The notes beneath the pieces were generated by a model. The model searched no databases and was not told where the DNA came from. It worked only from the letters and a program-made list of their open reading frames with translations. A stretch of DNA of 64,000 nt. Source: CAYVMX01 sp964452725. Its GTDB lineage: Bacteria; Patescibacteriota; Gracilibacteria; JAHISY01. The translations under genes and the position numbers were made by a program. Where the stretch lies: positions 1 to 64,000 of the forward strand of contig CAYVMX010000001.1 of NCBI GenBank assembly GCA_964452725.1. Direction: 5' to 3'. The number at the start of each line of letters is the position of its first letter. The first letter of the stretch is position 1. Positions 49,590 through 57,839 of the stretch are shown here, piece after piece.

Positions 49590-51767
49590 TTAGCTCAGTC
49601 CTACGGGTGTAGTGCCTGTCGCCTTTACAAAGTCTTTACCGTAGCCTTTTTCCGTTAGGCGGTTGTCTAGCACGATCAGCTGTTGGTCGGCAGGTTTTTC
49701 GGCTACATGAGCTAGTCCGACCCAGAGTTTTCGGAAGGTAAGCACGGCCTCGGGTAGTGTCTCGGTGCTCCAGTCGGCGTCATCGCGGACGACGAACTTG
49801 AATTTTACGAGTATTACATTGCGACAACGGTCGGGTAGGTGCTCGCCAGTCGTGAGGTAGGCAGCTGTCTCGTGTGCTTTTAGCTCGACTTTGATTTTGC
49901 CTTGACTGCCTGTCAGACGCGGGGAAAAGAGCGGTCGAGTGACTTTGGTCTGAGCTTTGTCAAAGAACTGCCGGAGTGCGTACTGACCAGCGAAGACGAC
50001 AGTCGTGATGCCGGGTAAAGTATTCAAAAGTTCGACGAGTTTGGCCTCGCTCGTAGCGACGAAGCTCGGTTCGTTCGGCGCAGGGAGTCCGGTCACGGTC
50101 ACGAGCGCACAGTCGGTAGCTGTGGCTTCGGCACTGATAGTGGTGGTGGTAGGAGGTAGTCCGAGTAGGCGAAGTGTGTAATTAAAATTGTCTGGTGTGG
50201 TGGTGAGTGCTGTGCCTATACAGATTGCTTTGAGCTTTGTGATTAGTTTGCCGATTTGCTCTGGCTGTCGGACTGGCTCTAGTACTAGTGTGATCTCACT
50301 GGCGGCATTTGTTCGTAGTTGGCGTAGATAGCCGCTCTCGTCGTTCAGCCAAAGCTCTAGGGCAGCAGTGACACTCGGTGGTAGTGTCGCACGTGCTTCT
50401 GCGAGGAATTTTCGTCCTGTCTCACGTACGGAGGTGTAGTTTTTTAGACCTGTGATTTGAGAGAGCTCTACACGTCCGTATTTGGGTTCGGCTGCTCGTA
50501 GTAGTAGTCCGAGTAGACCCCACCAGATCGTCAGTGTGTCCTCGTGAGCAGGTGCGAGCGTAGCGAGCGTCGGTAGGTCGAGTACGAAGCGATCGGTCTG
50601 TACGAGGCTCTCTGGCAGTCGTAGCACACTCGTGATGACAGTGGCGCGCCCTGGAGTCGCTATAGTCGGCAGGCTGGCATGATCGGTCAGTAAGATCCTT
50701 GACTCAGTCGGAGGCTGTACTGGCTCTGTGCTGGCGACGAAGTCCCAGAGATAACGCTGGGCACGAGTGAGATTGAACTCCCAAAAGTTGGCTCTTGGGT
50801 GGAGGAGCAGCTTGGCGACAAAAGGGGCTTCGGCAGCAGTCAGTGTGCGCTTAGTGAGAGTTTGGACTTTGCCACTGTCGGGGTAGTAGTACGGTGCGAA
50901 GACTGTCGGTAGATCGTACTGCTCTGCTAGTAGTCGGGCAGTATAGTGGTGACTTGTGGCGAGGAGTACAGGTTTTTCACTTGCCAGTAGCGTGGCGGTC
51001 AGCTCCTCGGCTGAGGTGGGTGTTTCGAGCAGGGCAGGGGAGTCGCTGGCGAGCAGAGTGGTGAGCTGGGTAGCGAGTTGCTGGTTTGGTTCAAAAATCC
51101 CCTCTGTTCGTCCTGCCGTTGGCGGGACTTGCTTCTCCTCTTTTTCAAGGGGAGGTTTGGGAGGATTTTCTTGCGCTATTGTCTGTACTAGCTGCGCAAA
51201 ATTACTTAGCCACTTTGGTTCAGGAGCGTTTAGCTGCTCGATCTGTTGCCAGATTTGCTGGTCATGTCCAGCACCGATCTCGATTAGCTTGTGAAAGAGA
51301 TCACGTGTCGCCTCGGCATCGGCCAGTGCGCGGTGAGCCTCGGTATGGAGTACACCAAACTGGTCTGCCAGTGCTGCGAGTGACAGACTACCGACACGTT
51401 GGAGCACTAGGCTCGCGAGATCGAAAGTGTCGAAGCTTGGTAGCGCCGACAGATCTAGACCATGACTGGCAAGGAAACCGACATCAAACTTAATATTGTG
51501 ACCGATCAGCGTGCTGCCAGCACAAAACTCTCGCAACTCTGCGAGCTTTTCACCAAACTGTGGTGCGGTCAGTAGTTCTTCATTCTGAATGCCTGTCAGT
51601 CGCTCAACGAAGGCGGGAATCTGAACATTGGGATTGAATAAACTATCGAAAGTCTCCAAATTATCCGTCAGCGTAAATTTAGTTGCGCCGACTTCGATTA
51701 TTTTATCCTTGGTAGCGTCTAAGCCTGTGGTTTCGCAGTCGAGCGCTACGAAGGTGATTGCTTGCAT
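49590..51767 (-). CDS. DnaQ-like 3'-5' exonuclease fused to a degenerate DinG helicase domain
   Basis: Residues 1-165 are an intact DEDDh exonuclease: D10 and E12 in ALDCETTG, NIKFD (91-95), and HRALAD (145-150). The remaining 560 residues align with DinG-type helicases in order and spacing (PNQQLATQLTTLL; VITSVLRLPESL; LNTLPGITTVVFAGQYALRQ; LIVLDNRLTEKGYGKDFV). The key sites are lost: the Walker A region reads LLETPTSAEEL, the DEAH box is absent, and motif VI reads FRKLWVGLAH without its arginines. A family B repeat is translated at residues 200-225, between the domains. Confidence 0.82.
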   Translation of the reverse strand: MQAITFVALDCETTGLDATKDKIIEVGATKFTLTDNLETFDSLFNPNVQIPAFVERLTGIQNEELLTAPQFGEKLAELREFCAGSTLIGHNIKFDVGFLASHGLDLSALPSFDTFDLASLVLQRVGSLSLAALADQFGVLHTEAHRALADAEATRDLFHKLIEIGAGHDQQIWQQIEQLNAPEPKWLSNFAQLVQTIAQENPPKPPLEKEEKQVPPTAGRTEGIFEPNQQLATQLTTLLASDSPALLETPTSAEELTATLLASEKPVLLATSHHYTARLLAEQYDLPTVFAPYYYPDSGKVQTLTKRTLTAAEAPFVAKLLLHPRANFWEFNLTRAQRYLWDFVASTEPVQPPTESRILLTDHASLPTIATPGRATVITSVLRLPESLVQTDRFVLDLPTLATLAPAHEDTLTIWWGLLGLLLRAAEPKYGRVELSQITGLKNYTSVRETGRKFLAEARATLPPSVTAALELWLNDESGYLRQLRTNAASEITLVLEPVRQPEQIGKLITKLKAICIGTALTTTPDNFNYTLRLLGLPPTTTTISAEATATDCALVTVTGLPAPNEPSFVATSEAKLVELLNTLPGITTVVFAGQYALRQFFDKAQTKVTRPLFSPRLTGSQGKIKVELKAHETAAYLTTGEHLPDRCRNVILVKFKFVVRDDADWSTETLPEAVLTFRKLWVGLAHVAEKPADQQLIVLDNRLTEKGYGKDFVKATGTTPVGLS
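51093..51169 (-). repeat. Family B repeat inside the DnaQ-DinG gene (copy B4)
   Basis: AAAATCCCCTCTGTTCGTCC ... AGGTTTGGGAGGATTTT, homologous to copy B2 at 5562 along its whole length. It is read in frame as NPPKPPLEKEEKQVPPTAGR. Confidence 0.9.
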
Positions 51768-51995
51768 AAAAAATGTGTTAATTGATTTTTCATCAAGGAG
51801 CTTAATCCGTCGAGTCGAGTTTGGCTATAGGGCAACTTGCGACAGGACTGGTCAATGTCAAAAAGCTTGCTCTGTTTTGGAGAATTTCCTAAATTGCGAC
51901 TCCGCTCTCGATCGGGCAAAAATCTCAACGACTGAATACAAAAGTAGCTCATAGGTCTTGTTTCAAGACTTCTCATAACTTAAGCTCTGCCAACC

Positions 51996-53414
51996 TTGGA
52001 TCTCAAAAACACTTGGCTTACCGTACTGCACCGTCTCGAACCGACGCTGCCGCGTGCCAAGTTTTTGACTTGGTTTCGCAACACAGCGATCCTCGATATC
52101 GCTGGTGCGACGCTCACTGTCGGTGTGCCGACAGCCTTCGCTCGTGACTGGCTCCACTCCAAGTATGCTCTCAAAATCCTCCAAGCTCTCCAAGAGCAGC
52201 TCAAAGATATCAAAGAGCTGGAGTTTGCAGTCGATGCGCTGCTTGCCGATGGCAATGATCCTCGTACGGTCAACTTACAGGCAGTTTTCTCCGACCCCAA
52301 GGACAAAAAAATTCGTAAAGTCGCTGGACGCGAAGAAGTCTCTGTCACGACCGAAGGACTCCGTTCAGCGCGACTCAATCCGCGTTACACGCTCGCCAAC
52401 TTCATCTCTGGCGATGAAAACCGCCTCGCTCACGCCGCCGGACTCTCTGTCGCGCGCCTACCAGGTCAGACCTACAACCCGCTCTTCATCTATGGTGGGG
52501 TTGGACTCGGCAAGACGCACCTCCTCAGTGCGATTGGTCATGAAGTTATCACCAACGATCCCAACAAAGTCGTCGTCTATCTCACTGCTGAAATGTTTAC
52601 CAACGAATACATCTCCGCAGTCAAGAAAATGCAACTCGACCGCTTCAAACAAAAATACCGCAGTACCGATGTCTTGCTTGTCGACGATATTCAGATGCTG
52701 GAGTCCAAGACCAAAACCCAAGAAGAGTTCTTCAACGTCTTTAATACACTCCACAACGCCGGTAAACAGATCGTCATTACTTCTGACAGACCACCAGCCG
52801 AGCTGACCGGTATCATGGCGCGACTCCAGAGTCGTCTGACGTGGGGACTCGTCACCGAGATCGAGCAACCGAGCTACGAGAGCCGCCTCGCAATCCTCAA
52901 GGCCAAAACCCAAGAGCGTCGTGCGATCCTCGATCCAGAGGTGCTCGACTTCATCGCGATGAATGTCTCCGACTCTGTCCGCAGTCTCGAAGGTGTCCTA
53001 GTCCGTGCACTAGCCGAAGCCGATCTACTACATACACAGCCGACAGTTCGTAGTCTGGGCAAAATCCTCGAAAAACTCCACAAAAAAGAGCGTATCATTG
53101 GTCTACCCGAGTCTGCACCAGATATCCAGATCAAAACACCAGAGGCGATGATTCAATTCGTCGCTGAATACTTCGAGATCAGCTTAGATGATCTACTCGG
53201 CTCGTCTCGCTGTCGTGAGTATAGTCAGCCGCGCCAGATTGCCATGTATCTCAGTCGTGAGGTACTCGGTCTCAGTTTGGTGACGATTGCTCAGCATTTT
53301 CGCCGGACGCATGTCACAGTCCAGTATGCTGTCCGCAAGATCAAGACCGACCTCAAAAAAAACTCTGCCCTTGTCCGCCAAGTCAATGGTGTGAAGCAGG
53401 AGTTGGGACTTTAG
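51996..53414 (+). CDS. dnaA: Chromosomal replication initiator DnaA
   Basis: The 472-aa initiator starts with TTG (51996); an in-frame stop at 51981 rules out an upstream ATG. Domain I is residues 1-75, domain III has Walker A YGGVGLGKTHLL (about 165-175) and Walker B VLLVDDIQML, and domain IV ends with the DNA-binding HFRRTHVTVQYAVRKI. The last helix differs from the common GGRDHTTV form. No dnaN follows and no DnaA-box cluster is seen in the 228 nt upstream, so oriC is probably elsewhere. A GTCTTG-TTT-CAAGAC hairpin lies at 51955-51969. Confidence 0.95.
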   Translation: MDLKNTWLTVLHRLEPTLPRAKFLTWFRNTAILDIAGATLTVGVPTAFARDWLHSKYALKILQALQEQLKDIKELEFAVDALLADGNDPRTVNLQAVFSDPKDKKIRKVAGREEVSVTTEGLRSARLNPRYTLANFISGDENRLAHAAGLSVARLPGQTYNPLFIYGGVGLGKTHLLSAIGHEVITNDPNKVVVYLTAEMFTNEYISAVKKMQLDRFKQKYRSTDVLLVDDIQMLESKTKTQEEFFNVFNTLHNAGKQIVITSDRPPAELTGIMARLQSRLTWGLVTEIEQPSYESRLAILKAKTQERRAILDPEVLDFIAMNVSDSVRSLEGVLVRALAEADLLHTQPTVRSLGKILEKLHKKERIIGLPESAPDIQIKTPEAMIQFVAEYFEISLDDLLGSSRCREYSQPRQIAMYLSREVLGLSLVTIAQHFRRTHVTVQYAVRKIKTDLKKNSALVRQVNGVKQELGL

Positions 53415-53587
53415 GCTCCTCTATACTTTGTCTTTTTACTTGGTAGAGGTTTTCGTTTTGCTATCTCTGAGATTGGGTCTAGGGTTAGTCTTTCCATTAC
53501 ATCTGTACAAGCTCGGCGGATTTTTTTTATTAGTATTTGTACCGATGGTGGTAGATGCTCGGAGGTGGGGTTTTCTGACATTGACAT
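53411..53587 (-). CDS. Possible 58-aa hypothetical protein
   Basis: The ORF reads MSMSENPTSEHLPPSVQILI, then a helical stretch KKIRRACTDVMERLTLDPIS and a basic tail. Its stop overlaps the dnaA stop by 3 nt in convergent orientation. It could be expressed from the divergent promoter region at 53598-53620. Soluble, basic, no known family. Confidence 0.45.
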   Translation of the reverse strand: MSMSENPTSEHLPPSVQILIKKIRRACTDVMERLTLDPISEIAKRKPLPSKKTKYRGA

Positions 53588-53595
53588 GAGATGAG

Positions 53596-53620
53596 TGTTA
53601 AAATTAGTACAGTATTTTAA
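53596..53620. promoter_or_regulatory. Symmetric divergent -10 region before gatB
   Basis: The inverted repeat TTAAAAT-N9-ATTTTAA (53598-53620) provides a TAAAAT box on both strands. The plus-strand box has an extended TGT and a CTGACA -35 with 18 nt spacing, toward gatB. Confidence 0.5.
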
Positions 53621-53636
53621 TTAGTCTCTTTACTTT

Positions 53637-55070
53637 TTGCAACTCGAAGTAATCATCGGTCTCGAAATCCACGCTCAGATTGCAAGCAAAACGAAGATGT
53701 TTTGTAGCTGTGACAACGACGCTTTTGGCAAAGAGCCAAATACAAAGATCTGTCCAGTCTGTACGGGTCAGCCAGGTACACTGCCCGTGCCCAACCGTAC
53801 TGCCGTGGAGCTCGGTGTGAAGGCGGCGCTCGCGCTCGGCTGTACGATCCCATCTCATGCGAAGTTCGATCGGAAGAACTACTTCTACCCTGATCTACCA
53901 GCGGGCTATCAGATCAGTCAGTTCGACGAACCCGTGAGCGAAAAAGGCTCGGTCGAGATCGTCCTAAGCAGCGGCGAGCAAAAAAAGATCGGTGTCACAC
54001 GACTACATCTGGAGAATGACGCTGGCAAGCTAACCCACGTCGGTCAGTGGAGCCTGTGCGACTACAACCGCGCTGGTACACCGCTCATGGAGATCGTGTC
54101 CGAGCCAGATCTACGTAGTGCCGAGCAGGCGCGGCTCTACGCCGAGGAGGTCGCCCGCATTGTTCAGTTCGTCGGAGCGAGCAAGGCTGACATGTACAAA
54201 GGCGAGCTACGCTTCGACGCGTCGGTCTCGCTCCGTCCAGTCGGGGAGGATCAGCTTTACCCCCGTGCCGAGATCAAAAACCTCAACTCTTTCAAAGCGC
54301 TGGAGTCGGCGATCAACTACGAGATCGCGCGTCAGACACAGCTCTGGGAGACCGACAAGGTACCAGATAAGGAGACTACGATCGGCTGGAACGATGAGAA
54401 AGGCGAGACTTACCTCATGCGCGAGAAGGAGTCGGCGGCGGACTACCGTTACTTCCCCGAGCCAGATATCCCACCGCTTACGTTTGACACCGCACAGATA
54501 GCAAAGTGGCGCAAAGAGCTACCCGAGCTGCCGCTGGCGCGGCGCGCGCGCTTCGTCCAAGAGTACAAAGTCAGCGAACAAGACGCCGAGACACTGACGA
54601 GCTCAAAAGAGCTGGCGGATTATTACGAAGCAGTAGTGAAAGTTTCAAAAGATGCGAAGAAAGCGACCGGCTGGGTGACGACCGAGCTACTCGCCCGTAT
54701 GAAAGAGGCTGGTCTCACGAGCGTCGCCGAGCAAAAAGTCTCCGCGGAAAGCCTCGGCAAATTAGTAAGTTTAATCATCGATGGTACGATCAGTGGCAAG
54801 ATTGCCAAAGAAGTTTTCTCAGAGATGTGGGAGAGCGGCACAGATCCCGAGCAGATCATTGAAAAGCAAGGACTCAAGCAAGTCTCCGACACTGGTGCGA
54901 TCACACAGTTCGTCGATCAGGTGCTCGCGGAGAATGAAAAAGTCGTCGCCGACTTCAAAGCTGGTAAAGGCAACGCCCTCGGCTTCCTCGTCGGACAGGT
55001 GATGAAAGTCTCCAAAGGGCAGGCGAATCCCAAGCTAGTGAATGAACTCTTGAATCAGAAATTAAAATGA
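53637..55070 (+). CDS. gatB: Aspartyl/glutamyl-tRNA amidotransferase subunit B
   Basis: Converts misacylated Glu-tRNA-Gln (and Asp-tRNA-Asn) with GatA and GatC. The 477 aa start with TTG: LEVIIGLEIHAQIASKTKMF, then FCSC and CPVCTGQPGTLP (zinc site), KNYFYPDLPAGYQISQ, the RLHLENDAGKLTH segment, and a C-terminal YqeY-like tail domain. gatA and gatC are not in the window. Together with GltX it implies indirect Gln-tRNA formation. Confidence 0.97.
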   Translation: MQLEVIIGLEIHAQIASKTKMFCSCDNDAFGKEPNTKICPVCTGQPGTLPVPNRTAVELGVKAALALGCTIPSHAKFDRKNYFYPDLPAGYQISQFDEPVSEKGSVEIVLSSGEQKKIGVTRLHLENDAGKLTHVGQWSLCDYNRAGTPLMEIVSEPDLRSAEQARLYAEEVARIVQFVGASKADMYKGELRFDASVSLRPVGEDQLYPRAEIKNLNSFKALESAINYEIARQTQLWETDKVPDKETTIGWNDEKGETYLMREKESAADYRYFPEPDIPPLTFDTAQIAKWRKELPELPLARRARFVQEYKVSEQDAETLTSSKELADYYEAVVKVSKDAKKATGWVTTELLARMKEAGLTSVAEQKVSAESLGKLVSLIIDGTISGKIAKEVFSEMWESGTDPEQIIEKQGLKQVSDTGAITQFVDQVLAENEKVVADFKAGKGNALGFLVGQVMKVSKGQANPKLVNELLNQKLK

Positions 55071-55282
55071 AAGTAGCCTTCTCTCACCATGCTCGTCTGC
55101 GTTGTCGGCAGCGTGGTATCAGTCAGTCGGCAGTAAAGCGAGTGCTCAAAGATCCAGAAATTACTTACACTGGTAAAAGTGGTGAGCAAAATGCAGTCGC
55201 CAAGATTGATGGTGCGCGAGTGAGAGTGGTCTTTTTTGCCGAGCTTGATTGTGCTAGGATTATTACAGTTATCCGCCTATGA
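55067..55282 (+). CDS. DUF4258 family protein
   Basis: The 71-aa protein has the DUF4258 pattern: SHHARLRCRQRGISQSAVKR, VLKDPEITYTG, VAKIDGARVRVVFFAE and IITVIRL. The fold is thought to be RelE-like, and the gene is followed by a DUF2283 gene, a pairing often suspected of being a toxin-antitoxin module. It overlaps gatB by 4 nt and the next gene by 4 nt. Confidence 0.85.
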   Translation: MKVAFSHHARLRCRQRGISQSAVKRVLKDPEITYTGKSGEQNAVAKIDGARVRVVFFAELDCARIITVIRL

Positions 55283-55491
55283 AAGCTACTTATGATCCCA
55301 CTGTCGATGCTTTGTACTTGCAAGTGCAAAAGAAGCCTGTGAAGAAAACAGTCAATCCTTCAGAGTATTGTTTTGTAGATTTGGACATGAGGGGAGAGGT
55401 AGTTGGTATCGAAATGCTGTTTGCGAGCAAACGAAAACTAGTAGATAAAAATGGTGGAATTAAAATCGAAAAACTTTTAATTACTGCCTAA
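55279..55491 (+). CDS. DUF2283 family protein
   Basis: The 70-aa protein begins MKATYDPTVDALYLQVQKKP, the DUF2283 signature (D-x-x-DALY), and continues with VDLDMRGEVVGIEMLFASKR. It overlaps the DUF4258 gene by ATGA. As the second partner of a DUF4258-DUF2283 pair it would be the candidate antitoxin; this is inference from pairing only. Confidence 0.85.
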   Translation: MKATYDPTVDALYLQVQKKPVKKTVNPSEYCFVDLDMRGEVVGIEMLFASKRKLVDKNGGIKIEKLLITA

Positions 55492-55758
55492 ATGTTTGAA
55501 ACCTCAGCCGACATCTTGAATATCGCGCTTGCCATTGGTTTTAGCTTGATCGCGATTTTCCTTTCGATCGCTTTGTTCTACGCGATCTTCGTCTTGCGCG
55601 ATCTCGGCGAGACGACGAAGGCTCTGAAGCACACAGCCAATCAGGTCGACAGTCTGCTCGTCCAGCCGACGAAGATTCTTTCCTTCCTTTTTGACAAAGT
55701 CCGCGACGTTGCCTCACTAGTCGAGGGGCAGCTCGCCACGAAACGCCGTAAAAAATAG
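55492..55758 (+). CDS. Small single-helix membrane protein with helical tail
   Basis: The 88-aa protein has an N-terminal membrane helix (IALAIGFSLIAIFLSIALFY-AIFVL), then a cytosolic helix (LGETTKALKHTANQVDSLLV) and a basic end (ATKRRKK). The layout resembles short DUF948-like proteins. It begins directly after the DUF2283 stop, last gene of the gatB operon. Confidence 0.75.
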   Translation: MFETSADILNIALAIGFSLIAIFLSIALFYAIFVLRDLGETTKALKHTANQVDSLLVQPTKILSFLFDKVRDVASLVEGQLATKRRKK

Positions 55759-55770
55759 CGTTTAAGCGAT

Positions 55771-55799
55771 TTGATTTTTGTCAAAATTTCTGCTATAAT
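55771..55799 (+). promoter_or_regulatory. Orphan consensus promoter upstream of a short hairpin
   Basis: TTGATT, 17 nt spacer, TATAAT with an extended TGC. It faces right, but no plus-strand gene follows until infA (57840). The hairpin at 55806-55836 starts at the expected +1. Confidence 0.65.
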
Positions 55800-55805
55800 A
55801 ATATG

Positions 55806-55836
55806 AACGCTACAGATATGTAGACTATAGCGTTTT
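55806..55836 (+). ncRNA. Possible 31-nt hairpin transcript or terminator
   Basis: AACGCTA ... TAGCGTT is a 7-bp perfect stem with a 15-nt loop that itself can pair CTACA with TGTAG, followed by TTT. It may be the entire product of the 55771 promoter, a terminator for the gatB operon, or a bidirectional stop shared with rsmA. Confidence 0.4.
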
Positions 55837-55840
55837 GAAG

Positions 55841-56680
55841 TTATTTTTCGCTCGGAGCGAGCTGTCGCAGGGCAGTGAGGAGTTTTTGCCAGTCGGCGAT
55901 TGTCAAATTCTCTGGTCGTAGCTCGGGGTCGACTCCTGACTCGGCGAGGATTTGCTGCGAAATATCTTTGGCATAGGGGAGTCCGGCTGTCAGACTGCCG
56001 CCGATCTTCTTCCTCGGCGCGCGGAAGCCCGCGTGAATGAGGTCAAAAAAATCAGCTAAATCTGCCGTAGGTATGAGCGGTCGGGGCAGGAGCTTCACGC
56101 GGATCACAGCCGACTCTACTTTTGGTTGTGGCAGGAAGCTCTCGCGTGGCACACGACAGATCAGCTCAGCCGTACCAAAGATTTTTACCTGCAAGGAAAG
56201 CACCGAGAGTTTTTTGGTATTACAGATTTTTTCTGCGACCTCGCGCTGGATCAGCAGTACGGTCGTCTCAGGGCGACTGACCGTCTCGACGAAGAACTGT
56301 CGCAGGATCGGTGAGGTGAGATAGTAGGGGATATTCGCGACGAGTTTGTACTTATCAGCTGGTGGTTCGTACTTGCGTACGTCGAGGTTTTGTAGCTCTA
56401 CATTTTCCACACCCACGAGGTTCGCCGTCAGAGCTGGGTAGATCTCGCGGTCGTACTCGAGTGCTGTCACTTGTCCGGCGTTTTTCGCTAGTTCACGCGT
56501 CAGCGTACCCAGACCCGCACCGATCTCGACGACGTGATCCGATTCGCTCAGCTCCGCAGCAGCGACTATGCTGTCGAGCACAGCTTCATTTACGAGGAAA
56601 TTCTGCCCAAATTTTTTATTGGGAGAGAGTCCATGAGTACGGAGAAAGTCAGCGAGCTTGGTGCTGTCTGCGAGATTCAC
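55841..56680 (-). CDS. rsmA: 16S rRNA (adenine1518/1519-N6)-dimethyltransferase
   Basis: KsgA-type methylase of helix 45. The 279 aa have KKFGQNFLVNEAVLD, the SAM-binding VVEIGAGLGTLTRELA and the catalytic NIPYYLTSPILRQF (N-I-P-Y). Starts with GTG and overlaps the DUF167 gene by 4 nt. Third gene of trmD-DUF167-rsmA. Confidence 0.96.
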   Translation of the reverse strand: MNLADSTKLADFLRTHGLSPNKKFGQNFLVNEAVLDSIVAAAELSESDHVVEIGAGLGTLTRELAKNAGQVTALEYDREIYPALTANLVGVENVELQNLDVRKYEPPADKYKLVANIPYYLTSPILRQFFVETVSRPETTVLLIQREVAEKICNTKKLSVLSLQVKIFGTAELICRVPRESFLPQPKVESAVIRVKLLPRPLIPTADLADFFDLIHAGFRAPRKKIGGSLTAGLPYAKDISQQILAESGVDPELRPENLTIADWQKLLTALRQLAPSEK

Positions 56681-56961
56681 TTCTCCAGCCTCACTAGCTT
56701 CACTGGATCTCCGCTACCCGAGAGGATCGTGATCTTATCTTTGGTCGTACCGAAGTCCTCGGCGAGGAATCGCAGCAGCTCAGCGTTGGCTTTGCCTTTC
56801 TCCGGTGTGGCGGCGATGCGGATCTTCAGCGTACCATCATCGAGCATACCCACGATCGCACTAAAAGCCGACTTGGGGATCACCTTGATCCTTAGTACTA
56901 GCCGACCACTCTTTTGGAAGTCTGCGTAGAGGCTCGTCGGAGATGGGGGAGTGTTTGGCAT
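56677..56961 (-). CDS. DUF167 (YggU) family protein
   Basis: The 94-aa protein has the family core RLVLRIKVIPKSAFSAIVGM, LKIRIAATPEKGKANAELLR-FLAEDFGTTK and ITILSGSGDPVKLVRL. It is a small alpha-beta protein of unknown function, common beside trmD, rRNA or cell-division genes. Confidence 0.93.
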   Translation of the reverse strand: MPNTPPSPTSLYADFQKSGRLVLRIKVIPKSAFSAIVGMLDDGTLKIRIAATPEKGKANAELLRFLAEDFGTTKDKITILSGSGDPVKLVRLEK

Positions 56962-56990
56962 TTTAGATTTTCGATGGGAGATTTACCTGA

Positions 56991-57656
56991 TTAATTTTTA
57001 GTTTGCTTCAATCTCCACACTCGGATTTTACCGTGATCGCCCGAGAGAAGTACAGCGGGCACTTTCCGTCCTTTATAGTTCGCGGGCTGAGTGTAGTGGG
57101 GGTACTCTTTCTTACGATCGAGAGCCAGCGAAAAGCTCTCCTCGTGTACGCTCGCAGCTTTGCCCACGACACCGGGGATCAGGCGCGCCACAGCGTCGAT
57201 CACGACGAGCGCGGGTAGCTCACCACCAGTCAAGACATAGTCGCCGATACTCAGCTCCAGATCGACACACTCATCGATCCAGCGTTGATCTACGCCCTCG
57301 TAGTGTCCGCAGACGAGGATCAGTCGCTCGGCCTCTTCCGACCACTTTTCTGCGAGCGGCTGGTCGAACTTCCGTCCGCGCGGCGAGAAATACACCACAG
57401 GGATTTTTTTTTTGCTCCGACCCTTGATTCGCTTCACTGCGTCGAAGAGCGGCTGACATGCCATGACCATACCCGCTCCACCACCAAAAGGTTTGTCATC
57501 GACCTTTCGCCATTTGTTCTGCGCGTAATCGCGGAGCTGGTGGAGTCGCACATCGACTTTTTTTAGTTTGATCGCACGTTTGAGTATGCTCGAGTCCAGC
57601 ACAGAGTAGAAAGCCTCGGGGAACAGCGTGATGACATCGATACGGAGCACAGGCAA
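56991..57656 (-). CDS. trmD: tRNA (guanine37-N1)-methyltransferase
   Basis: SPOUT methylase of G37. The 221 aa include DDKPFGGGAGMVM, VCGHYEGVDQRWIDECVDLE and SIGDYVLTGGELPALVVIDA (the knotted SAM site). Starts with TTG at 57656. First gene of the trmD-DUF167-rsmA operon, so three tRNA/rRNA-linked functions may be co-regulated. Confidence 0.97.
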   Translation of the reverse strand: MPVLRIDVITLFPEAFYSVLDSSILKRAIKLKKVDVRLHQLRDYAQNKWRKVDDKPFGGGAGMVMACQPLFDAVKRIKGRSKKKIPVVYFSPRGRKFDQPLAEKWSEEAERLILVCGHYEGVDQRWIDECVDLELSIGDYVLTGGELPALVVIDAVARLIPGVVGKAASVHEESFSLALDRKKEYPHYTQPANYKGRKVPAVLLSGDHGKIRVWRLKQTKN

Positions 57657-57770
57657 AGGATAAAGTAGAAAGTAAAAAGTAGAAAGCCTAATGACTTATT
57701 ACTAATACAATAATTTTTGATTCTTGCAATACATTTTTTAAGAAGATTGGTAAAAAAGGCTCACTAGGGT

Positions 57771-57799
57771 TGCCCTTTTGGCTTTCTTTCGCTAAAATC
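57771..57799 (+). promoter_or_regulatory. Promoter of the infA-rpsI operon
   Basis: TTGCCC, 17 nt spacer, TAAAAT. Upstream, 57660-57770 is AT-rich and holds a short direct repeat AAAGTAGAAAG but no gene. Confidence 0.75.
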
Positions 57800-57839
57800 T
57801 TCCGGCTCGGTTTTTACCAGAGTTGCTTTTTCCCCTTCT

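Noticed and set aside
51768..51995. Chromosomal origin upstream of dnaA
   Set aside because: I found no TTATNCACA-type DnaA boxes or AT-rich repeats here, and dnaN does not follow dnaA.
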